Shown here: piece by piece, positions 44,301 to 56,300 of the stretch | Numbering within the stretch: the first letter of the stretch is position 1 | Layout of the letters: every line of letters starts with the position of its first letter | Assembly (NCBI RefSeq): GCF_047663525.1 | Contig: NC_092590.1 | Span: forward strand, 6,468,001-6,532,000 | DNA: 64,000 nucleotides | Origin: Anas platyrhynchos | Lineage: Eukaryota > Chordata > Aves > Anseriformes > Anatidae | Direction: 5' to 3' | The notes under the pieces: model-generated | Told to the model about the DNA's origin: nothing | Databases searched by the model: none | The model's input: the letters and a program-made list of their open reading frames with translations, nothing else | Made by a program: the position numbers and the translations under genes

Positions 44301-47300
44301 TGATGCCTGACCCACACTATTCAGTGAACAAAGCAAAGAAAAACTGTCTAAAGAAACTTAAAGCTGACACTAGGACTGCATTCTGTACTGACTGGACACG
44401 ACTTGAACCAATGCACTTTATTAGCTTTAGGACCTGAATGCCAAGGTAGCTAAATATCCCAAGTAAGTATTTTTTACAAGCTTAACAAGAAGAACTGAAG
44501 AAATAAACAAAAAGGACTCTATACACACAATTGGTAGGAGGAGCTCAGTTTTAACTTTTGTATTTCACCACAGCATCCAGCAGCCCTATAATTCACTGAT
44601 ATATTTAATCTCTACTTTGGAACAACTGAACTGACCATCTAACAAAAAATTACCATAAAAATGACAGATTATTTTGTTTCATCAGAACCACCGTAAGAAG
44701 CACACTGTGGACTTCATGGGCAATTTAGGAATGAGAACATGAGTGGAAATAATTTTCCAGTTTTTGTCAGTGGCTGTCCTGCAGTAAAAGAAGCAGTTTG
44801 CCACCGTTTCCTCTGGTCCAAATTGTAACTATCACGGTAGGAATTTAGTGGTGTAATGTATGGTCTCATAGGAAATCTTCAGTTACAGCTAAGTCTCCAA
44901 GTCATCCTGGAAGATTCCAGCAAAAGTAATGATTCTGAGAAGGAACCTTACACGTATTTACATTAACATATGTTTAATACTTTGTCAGGTGAAAAGCTAG
45001 AGGTGATTAGTCAAAGCTGAATTCTAGAAGGTCTAGGAGAGCTTCTGTCTCCTGTGGTAGGGAGCATTAAAGATTCTTTCCTGATCGTTATTCACCATAT
45101 TCACCTTTATACCACCCAGAAATGCTGAAATCCTCTCTGTGAGTGACTTCTGCATTCCTCAAAAGCCTTTCCATTCTCATTTCAATGAACTAGTTGGAAA
45201 AAAATCTTAAAACTCTGAATGGAACAATCCTACAATGTAGTACTTACCTACTGATCTACTACTGTTCTTTTTTATGTAAGGATGGAAAAACAGACAAATA
45301 CACACAGAGCACACAGCTGTAAAATGCCATATTTCAAGTTTTCTGGGTATCTGGAACACAGAAAACTCTGGAGGACAAACCTAACTCAAAATGACATTAG
45401 TGGCATTCAGTAAGCCTAGAACTTTAATTAACTTTGATAGTATCATGAATGCTAATGCTTTCATTGCAGTAATTTCTTCTGTAATCCTTAATTGTCGTTT
45501 ATGTAGGTTTACATTCATGCATGCATGGAACTTGGCCCTCTCTGAGACTCTGTGCAGGCATGTAGTAACACTTAAATACATGGACAAGAAAATCTCATCC
45601 AGATTTTTCTTTACCGTGTCTAAAATACACACACACACACATATAAGAACATAGTAATCAAATTTGAGAAACCCCCTAACTCCCCACTCCTTCTCCTACT
45701 CTTCCCTTCAAATGAAGATGTTTCTCTACACATTGAAAATGATTTCAATCTAATGCAAAATGAGAATTTAGAATGGCAGAGTATTTCAGAAGGACAAAAA
45801 ATACACTATAAACTTTAGGACAATGTTCCAGTAAAAATGTTAGCGTAAATATAATTAAAGAAGCATTACTCTGGCATACATTATTCAATTTTCTGAAAAA
45901 AACAAAAACAAAAAACAGATTAATTAGAAGGCAAGTGCTAAAGCCCCTTTCATCATATCAGTGCTGTGAGATTCCTGTCCCATTATTTCACACAGCACAA
46001 GTTTGGTATTTTCATGTTACTCTTCATTTAAAATTCTTTTGAGTCATCGGAATGTTAAAGTCCTAAAGCTGAAATGTGAATTAAGTTCTATAGCCCACAC
46101 CTCTAGAAGCAGAGAATCAAGCTCAAAAGAACGGAATTAAGTTTATAAAGGCAAACAATTTTGCTCTAAACAGTGCCTTAAAAACATTTATCGTTCTATC
46201 AATTCCACTGCAGTCACAAATCAAGAAGATTCATTGGAAAGAAATGTTCTATATATAGAAAAAAGCAGTCTTTAGAGTCTTTATATAGAAAAAAGCAGGC
46301 TACAAAGATAAATATATCCACAAAGGTACCATGTAACACTACCCAATACAACTCTTTTCACATAAAGTATGTAACTTAAGGGTTCTTAAAGTCGCAGTCT
46401 TTAAAATTGCAAAGATACTTCAAAAATGTCTCCTGTACTACAACTAAAAAAATCTTACCAGTGAGAACTTCATATTTCCAGTTGTTTTTTATCTGTATTT
46501 CTTTGTGTGATTTTATGACAGTCTGTGCATCCTCAGGAGTATTAAACCGGACGTGACACTCGGTGTCTCCCTCCAGCATGTCTACATAGGCGACATCAGC
46601 CAGCAGCGCCAAAGCATCCTGTCAAAGCATGAGAGAGAACACAGACTGTGAAGCAGGTTTAAGAACAGAAGAGCACTTTGACTGGTCTGTAGTACATCAC
46701 TAGTATTTTCTAAAAGGTCACAGAGTAGAATGAAATAGCCAATTTTTTAATTTAATGAACAAATCTCTTCTTAAATAATTCAGAAGTAATATCCTTCTTA
46801 TGAAAATGTATTGATTCAAAACTATGAGCCCACAACTTTAACGTGTTTATTAGTATCTCATCCTGCTCTCAACAACAATTTAAAGCAGTAATTCCCGCAA
46901 TTTTGGGGGGGGAATAAGAACAGTTTTGACTAATGGCACATGAGAAGTTATCCATTTATTTCAATACTGTATTTGTACAGACTTTTCCTATGAAAGGATC
47001 AGTGTTACAGTACACAACTATCATTGACATTCCAACAGAAAAACATCCAGCTTCTCTCTGTGTATGAAATCTATACAGGCAAGCTCATTCATGGCAGATA
47101 AACTGAGAAATTAGTATAGTAAATCAGTCCTTCCTATCTTTACGAAGTGATCTCTGTCTGGAAATTTTCACTATCAGCTGAAGGAGGAAGAGACACACAT
47201 GCTCTTTCAGATGAAGTACTTCACTTGTAATACCTGCTGTTAGGGAAATTAACTAAGACCACACATTCCTAGTCAATTTTGTTCACAGCAGGCAGCCCAA

Positions 47301-50300
47301 GATGCTCCTATTCAAGAATTACACACTTTTAACCCTCTACTACCAAGCACAACCTTAAAATAAAACAAAATTAAGTGCCAACGTTGTTGAGATCATTTGA
47401 GAGTCATCCCAAACTACTTTTAATTCTGATATCCTAAAGTCATACTTAAACAGAAAGTTATAGTGAATCACGTGTCTCTTTGTAATTGGCAAGTGTTGGG
47501 AGTGTTTGTGACTAAAAACCTTGCCTTTTTTATTGGGTAACCTCCCACAAAGTATTTTGCCTATCCTCCTTGTTTTAGAAACCAAAACATAATGATTAAT
47601 AATAGCAAAGGCCACCCCAGTCTTATGTTGTCCCCCCTTTAAATGATTAATTTTCCTTGAAATGCTTCCCTTAAACTAAATCAAAAGAGAAACTTAATTT
47701 ATATAATCTGCAAATATGAGACTTGACATTTATTTTCAGCTACTGTGGGAACAGTAAGCTTTTCCCCTGATCACAGTATGTTATGCTGCAACACAGACTC
47801 CACGCAGGAAGATGGATACTGCAGTCAACCTGAGCTGTCCTTCGAACATCCCAGTGACAACCACCACATTCTCTCAGTGCCTCCAGAACTCAGACACTGA
47901 CTGCCTTTGACCACCAAGGCAGATAAGACTGACCAAGCTGAAACTGTACGTATCAGTTTGTTTTCAGTTAAAAACAACTGTTTCTCACCTTGCTTAGGTT
48001 TATGCACACACTAAACTTCATGCACTTGGAAGCTGGCAGTGACTTCAGATGAAATATTCAGTTACAAATATAGGTAGTTTGATAAGTCACCTCAGAACTT
48101 GGGTTTAGAACCACTGTTGTCCTCACAAGTCTGCATATTTATTCTAAAGAAGGGTAAAAGCTGTTCAAATTCTTTCTAGATGTTATTCATCCAAAATTAC
48201 AGTTTCAGAAAAAGGTCCTGTGTCACAGTTATGCAAAAATCAGAATCCAAAAAAAACCTCTGCTGTTATTTCCTTTGGAAACCTTTTAATATTTCCATCT
48301 CATTAGGACACAAATTAGAACTGCTATTTTCCTTAAAATAAAATACTCTATTTAACATATACAACTTTCACATCATATCCAAAATAATGGTAATAATCTT
48401 TAAAACTTTTTTTTTTTTTTTTTTTTTACTTGAGGGAAACTGAGCACTTGCCATAGTGTGGGTGAGGGGATGAATACTGGACCAACTGTACTGCTGGCAT
48501 TCTGACTGAATTGAGTTTTTGCAGTCATGAACTATTTACTGAAATAGACAACTGTTTTCTCATGCATAGTGCATTTTCCTGCTCCTAAATCTCTGTTAAT
48601 AGCAAACCAAACCAATTTACTACCACAGATTCCTTAATCTGAATTACACCAAAATTACTGGCACAATCATGCATAGAAAATGCTGCACCCACTTGGACTT
48701 CACACTTCCTTTTTTAAAATGGAAGACTTGTCTTAGCAGTGATTTACTTTTAACAACATAAAACTAACCACATTTTTCACACTGAAAATGCAAAGATGGA
48801 GCAACAAGAGCTGGAGGTGGAGGCGACAGCTTCTCATCCTCTAGAGCACTATTTATTTTGGCCATTATTTTCAAACTTGACATTGCTTGAAGCAGTCCAA
48901 AGGCTACATTTTGCTGTTGTAAAATCTTCCATTAACAGGTACTAGAGAAGAATCTGTACACAGCTACTGGCCAAACAACAACAACAAAAAAAATCAGTAA
49001 GACTTGTTTAAATGGTATTCCATATTCAAACATTTTGGGGGCACTGTAAGAGGAAAGGCTAACAGCTACCCTGAGGTTACAAAGGCATTACCTTGATCTG
49101 CTTCCTGCCCGGCAGGGGCTCCGTGCTAATGATCTTCACAATTACTCCACTCACAAACTGGGGCCCCATTGTGTTAGCCTTGACAGGAGGGGCAGAATCT
49201 TCACTGGTGGCTGATCAATTTGAAAAGAAGGGAAAAAAGAAATTTTACATTTACCAGTTTGACAAACTAAAGATGCCACAAAAGTATATAAGCAATGTGA
49301 CATACACAAGAAACGAAGCAAAGGGCATTAAACATTGCTACTGCAGATATTTTTTTTTTAAATTAAATCTTGGATCCAGACTGTTCACAGAAGTCACTGT
49401 GTCTAAGAAAAAAATTTGTATACACCACATCCTTCCTTTAAAAGGTATTTCATATTCTATTCAATTGCAGTTAATACTTGCATCCATAATTCTAGAGTGA
49501 TTTCAAATAAGTGACATGTCAACACTTCTCTACTTACTATCAAACATGTCAACACTTCTCTACTTACTATCAAAGTTAGTGAACTGCAATCAAAAATATA
49601 CAAGTTGAACCAATAACATATAATTATAAAATTACTTCTAACTATAAACTTGGCAAAAACCAATTAGAAGCCATTTTTAAATGCTTTTGAGTAATAGTTG
49701 TGTAAATCTCTGAAGGGATGGCAAAGCCTAAGCAAAATCAGGCCCGAGTTACATCATTACCAATTCTTGATTTATTTCTCCAAGGCTTTTATAGTTACAA
49801 TTACCTAAAAAGATCCTAAGTTTAAGAAGTGCTACAGAAATTTTTTTTTAATCATTTACTTATTTTTCAGTACTAAACCAATCTACATGAGGGAAGCTTG
49901 TTTTTTGTATAATTTGGCATTCAAAGACATTGTAATTATAGAAAACATGTTTTCTATAAAACACTAAAAACACTATTTTTCAGTGTTTCTGGAGGACCAG
50001 TGCCCATATTCATGTACTAGAATCATAAAGAAAACAACAACAAAAAAATCATAAGGAGGGTTACATTTGGCATTTTTTGACTGAGGCTTTTTCTGTGCAC
50101 AACCATCCGTTTCCATCTCTCCCACAGGCTCAGGTTTGATTTGAGACATTGTTTTCTTTAAGGAGGCCATACTGGCTTTTTGAAGAGCCAAATATTCTTG
50201 TTTCAAATCCATCCATTCGGTCCTGGAAATGAAAATACCATGTCAGTTGTCAACAAGAAAGTAATGTTTAGAAACTCACTGACAACTTAAGAACAAGCCA

Positions 50301-53300
50301 TTTACAAATAGCTTAAGCTTAACCTAGCAAGCAGCAAAGATGCTTCTGAACTCTTAGAAATGTCCTTACACTTTACTCATCTTCAGCCTTGCGAGTATCT
50401 GCAGTTTAAATTTTGCTTTATCTTTTAATATTTCAAGCAAGTTGTTAAAAAAAATCAACCTCTCATTTGTAGAGTGACTCTCAAAGTTGTTACAGATATT
50501 CAGAAAACATTTAGAACAGCTTGGTAAACTGTATTCTACTAGAACTACAGACAGCACAGGCATTAAATTCAGGCTAAATTCAGAGACAGTGAACTCTGAA
50601 TTCACTGAATTCATTCAGTGAACCCACTCCTGTGTTACTATATTAGAAATTTGTCATTTATTTTCTAGAAAAATCATTGATCGAAAATCAACAACTGGTT
50701 AAACTCACCAAAAACCTACTGAGATAAGAACATTCCTCACTATTCAAATGCACTTTGGTTAAAAAATACCACCACATGGAAGCAATTTATATATTTACAT
50801 ACATTTAACATGGAGATGTTTCTGCAAACAGCTCGAGCTTTGCTCCATAGAAACACAATGCCTGTAGTGCCACTGTGAGAACGACTCATTGTTACCCTAA
50901 TCTGTACTATCAAACAAGCTGATAGAGGATTTTTAAAGAGGAGGATATCTTGTGGTAATGGTTTTAGCTGTTAACATTGACAACTGTATACTTCAAAAAA
51001 AGCATCCAGACTCACCCAGGATCATACATTCTCAACAGAGCAAAGACATTAAAATAACAAAAGACCCACGTAATGATTCTCTGAGATAAAAAGGCAACAC
51101 CATTCCACAGCAAGGTATGGTATAAATACAAGCTCAAGGAGCTACTTGGTAGCTGGATTCGAAGGAAGAGGAGACCAAGGGAATGAGCCAGGCAAGTATA
51201 TAAAATGCTCAACCTCTTTGGAAACTTTTCCCCCTGCTCCGCTATACTTTGCTAAATTTTAAAACTATTTTCTCTGTATTTGATGCAGTATTCTCAGGAT
51301 CCTGGTGGAAGAGGAGAATAATTTTTGCCTTTTTTTTTTTTTTTTTTTTTTTGTGGACCCCTTTTACTTTAACATGGAGGTGCTTTCTGTGATTTAAAAA
51401 AAGTAAGTGCTTCCATGTTTTAGTAGAGGTGAATCCTGTTCTCAATTCTGAAATGCCATCCGCGCCACGATTTTTTCTTGACAAGACTTTTTCACTCGAG
51501 TTGCCGACTTGCCAAAAAAGAACTTTTTTTTTTAAACTTTTTTTTTTTCTCTCCTGAGTAAGACATTTTTATGGTCTGTACGTTCAGAAAAAAAATATAA
51601 AAAGGACTACCCTTGCTTTAACATGGAGGTACCTGCTGCCTAAAAAAGTAAGTGCTTCCATGTTTCAGTGGTGGTGGATCCTAATGTCTGAAACATCTTT
51701 GAAGAAAACGCCGTTAAATGAAGAAGTTTAGATCCACCATAGTGGTTGCACAATTTACTGCTTCTATTGTTGCTGGTTTTGTCTAGTTACTCTTTTACAG
51801 AATGAAAAATTGTCTCTCCACATAAGGATCCCCGCAACTTAAATGTGGACGTACTTGCTTTGTTCCTTAAAAGTAAGTGCTTCCATGTTTTAGTGGTGGT
51901 GAATCCTTTTTTTGTCAACTGACTGAAACCGACAGGAAACTTACTGGAAGTCTGAAGAAAAAATTAAATCAATTGCCCACATGTAACATCTTTGATTTCT
52001 GTATGGAGATGGGAGTTCGTGATGGTTAATTAAGTGTTAATAATACTTATTGCTTTCTTGTATCCTGTTTATTACGTATTTGCACTTCACATGGCCTCCC
52101 AGTACAGGCAAGATAGCAAGGACCCCCTCTACTTTAACGTGGAGGTACTTGCTGGATGCTTGAAAAAGTAAGTGCTTCCACGTTTTAGTTGCGGTGACTC
52201 CTTAAAGCCCAACGTGAATTCTGTCCACCTACTAACTACTGATGTAATTAACGTCAGGAAAATGAATAGTGAGTGAAACTCACTTTTAATGTTGTATCTT
52301 TTCAACTACAGGCTAATACTGTTGCTAATATGCAACTCTGTGGTAAACAAATTGGAATTGCACTTTAGCAATGGTGATGGACTGTCAGACATACAAACAA
52401 AAATACATTAAAAGGTTTTGTTGTATCCTTTACCTGTTAACATTCAATAAAGTATATACAAAATTACTTTTTTTTTTCCTTCCTGTGAAATCTGTTTTCA
52501 AATAAAGCACTGCACATTAAGCAAAAGTCCACTTTTTTAACATGCCATGACATCAAATGCAGGGACACACTTAGTTAATAGTATGAAATTAGAAATTTAT
52601 GATCAACAAAAAAAACTGCACTAGTGAGGTTCCTTCTCTCCACCCCTCTCCCCCCCCCAAAGTACTAAGTAACCATGTGCTGTTGTTTGTCATAACCTAC
52701 TTTGACAGTACTCTGAGTGGAATAACTTCTTCACCCATCTTGTGTCTTTCTTTGTGTTTTTTCTTATGTTTCCTTTTGGATTTTGAAAGGGATGTGTCTT
52801 TTTTATCACCATTTTTGTCATCTTCTGCAGGGACTTCTGAAATAAAAATCCCCAAAAGAAAGATTTTATCAAGTTCAGACTGCAACTGCACAGTGGTTCT
52901 TCATTCTCAGCAACTGCATTTTTAAACATTTTTTTTTGGACTTGAGTTTCAGTGAGGAAAGCATTTCACAAAATCAGTCAGTGTACTATCTGACCTCTAA
53001 TCATGGATCTAGATTATCTTTACTGTCACCATTTGCCTAGGCCAACTATTTAATCTATACTTATGTCCTTGAAATGACTCATTACCAGGTTTAAATTTAA
53101 CTGTCTAATCAAAGTAATAAACTAGTCTCCTATTCACTAATATTTTCATATTACACTTCTTGCTTAGCAACCTCTTTTCCTCACTTTTCCTCATTAGCTT
53201 AATCGAGGCTATCACATTTATCCAATTTTCTCCAGATCACAAACTTACCATTGGAATCTTTTGGAGCTTCTTCTGTTTCTTGTTTTACAGGATGTACTTC

Positions 53301-56300
53301 ATCCTTCTGAACAGTCTTCTTGACTTTTGCAATTGGTGTCTCAGCATCTCCAGAGCTACTTCTTTTTCTCTTTCCTGGCCTGCTTTCTGCAGGTACCTCT
53401 GTGCTTTCTGTTCTGTCCCATTTCCTTTTCTCTCTCTTTGAGGGCTGCCTGTGAACCTCAGTACCCCCCATTTCTGAACACTCTGATGAAGTCCTAGGTC
53501 TTTTTGACTTTGGCACTTGCTCTGTTGTAGTGTTCGTGTTTGATTCCTTTGTCTCTGCAGCTGCCTGTGTATTGCTCTCTTTCTTAATTTTGGATTTCTT
53601 TTTTTTCTTCTTTTTCTTCTCTTCTGTATAAAAGAAGTACAGCATTTAAAACTGCTAATCATTAAAAACTGGATGAGATTGACCAGTCATATCACTGGTC
53701 ATGATAATCTGGCATGTCAAATAATTTGCAATGCATTGTCCCAGAAGTTTCTCCTGTCCATTTTAAGCAGAGAAAAAAAAAAGTGATATGAGACTATCAC
53801 TTATGAGACTAAGTGTAAAAAGACCCCTGTGTCACATGGACAATTTGGCTACAGGTTTTCTAAATCCCTTACTTGCCACATACATAAACAAAACAAACAA
53901 AAATACATACCTCCTTCCAGGCCGAAGATGATCATTGATTTGTGTTTTGAAAACAAAAGGAGATACTTAGCCCTATAAACCTGTAACTACCTGCCTACTA
54001 AAATTGTCATAGGCAGGATGCAGTATGAAACAGTAGAGAACATCTTAAGGAGGTTTAGAAAGCATGTTTTTTGATATTTTTAGTTCTAACAGCCCTAACA
54101 GTTCCTAGTGTAACAAAGAATGACTCATTACTACACTTAAGAAAAACAAAGAAAGATATCTTAAGTCAATTGTATTATCCCATCAGAAATGAGAGAAAAA
54201 ATGCTCCAATGAATCCAGTTACATGATCGTGTGATACAGCTTCACAAATTAGAACAGCTATTCATTGCAAACAACACTCAATTGTGAATTCTGAATTCTT
54301 TTCTTTGTAACATCCTGCAGGTTTTGGCAAGCAATTATGGATCACATAAAGGGGAATTTTAGTAATAAGAAGTAATACATATACATATCTAGCTATAAAA
54401 AGTTCATTCTGCCATGGTTGCTCTGCTCAAATAAGAGTTCTGAAGAGGAAAATTGCTTAAGCAGTGAATGAAAAATACCACAATGTTTGCTCTTATGTCA
54501 GAAAACCACAAGCTCGCCTAAGCAGCACTAACATTGAAGTATAACCTTACTTTTATGACTGTGTCTTACTTGCACATACTAAATATTTCTAAAACAAACT
54601 GTCTTTTGCTAGTCCTACGTGCTTCGATACTGATTAATTGTACAGTCTAAAAGCTGTTCTGCCAGCACAATAATGATTAATGGTGGTAGCTGGCAAGAGA
54701 GGAAAAAGTAAGTTCCTTATCAGGCAGTAAAATAAGAAGGCAAAAACCTACTATGTTTCAAGCTTACAATTTCATTTTAAGCCTACATTGGCCAACAAAA
54801 CAAACAGTAACATCCGTTTTCATTTCAATAAGGTTAAATTTGAGATTAGACATAGTAGCAGCAGTACATTCCAGATTCTCCCTTCAAAAGGTGAGGCACA
54901 AAACAGTTTGTTTCTTAATCCCACTAATTTACCACTTACCTACAACAGTGCTGTTACTTGTATTCAGTGCAGGAACCGGCTTATTTTTTACTGTTTTTGG
55001 GAAAATACCAGGTTTCCGTGGTGCTTCTTCTGGTGGATTATTCAAAAACTTAAAGGTAAAATAAAATTAAAATCCACAATTCATTACTAAAAAGAATCCC
55101 CATCCAAGTTAAAACCAGCAGAGTGATATTCATGATATTCATTCAAAAAAGATGTAGTCCTCTGTGACTAAAGATTTTTTAAATTTTGTTTTATTTTTTT
55201 TAGTACTAGAATATACAAGCAAATACAGAGCTTGCATCATCAGTGTGCAATATTTTTGTCTCCGTTACCGTTGTGAAAATGAAACTTATATGTTTTTAAA
55301 CTTCCAAATCACTTATTTTAAGACAGGGAACTTGCTACAACTATACTTGCCTGAAGAAATTTAATAAGCCATTTTACTGTTACAGAAATCTCTAATTCTG
55401 TAAAAGATGCTGATGGTACCCAACCAAATTATATGTCGTTGTTCCCACTCCCCTATTCAAATAGATCTCCGAGTAATTAATAGAATCACAATAAGATTAG
55501 TGGAACTGATTGGTATTCTCACATAACTCCTGCTAGCTTTGCTTTTTTAATCATGATATTTTAGGATTTTCTGTATTCAAGACTCAGTAGGTGAGCTAAT
55601 AAAGAGTACATCCATACCACTCACAAATAGGAAGAACGTTAACAGATTAGGGACACTGCTACTTACCTCAATGGCTTTCTCTGCTTGCTCTTTTGTTTCA
55701 AATTCAACAAAAGCAAATCCCTTCGGATCACCAGTAGATTTATACCTTGGTATACTGACGTAAACTACATTGCCACACTTCCCAAACACCCGCTCAATCC
55801 AACTGTGATTAACATTTTTGGGAAGCAGCTCCTACAGAAAGAAAAATAGACCTTGTTTTCTCAGTAATTACCATTGCATCAGATCACGTACCGCATTTTC
55901 TAATTATAATTCTCAAAACAAAAATTTAAGTTTGATGTAACAACATTGAAAAATATTTTTTGCTTTATGTCACTAAGTATTCGTGTCAAGAGGTCATAGT
56001 ATTCATGTAGTAAAGACAATGATCTGAAAATGCCTCTCTAATCAGTCACCTGTGCAAGTATGATTTGCATGAAGTTACACGTTTATCTCATTCCTGAGAC
56101 AGATACCAAGGCCTCACCTGCAACAGGATCTTTGCGACATGGGTTATCTTAGTGAATTTTATATCTTAAGCATAACTTTGCATTGTCTCAAACTATCCAC
56201 TGCAGACCACAAGGATTTTTTTTTATTTTTTAAAGTTGTTAGAAATCGAGATTCACAGAAATTGTTCTTGTAGGTCAGGAAGAGACACTATGTAAACTGA

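Larger units (their letters stand above)
51228..52525 (+). ncRNA. MIR302CHG: Primary transcript of the miR-302/367 cluster (extent inferred)
   Basis: The five hairpins lie between a TATA box (51,197-51,205) and two plus-strand AATAAA signals (52,446 and 52,501). A transcript starting about 25-30 nt after the TATA box and ending after the second signal would be about 1.3 kb. It would fit inside one LARP7 intron without reaching LARP7 exon sequence on either side. In mammals this cluster is expressed in pluripotent cells under OCT4/SOX2/NANOG control and is antisense to LARP7 in the equivalent intron. Ends are inferred from motifs, not seen. Confidence 0.5.
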
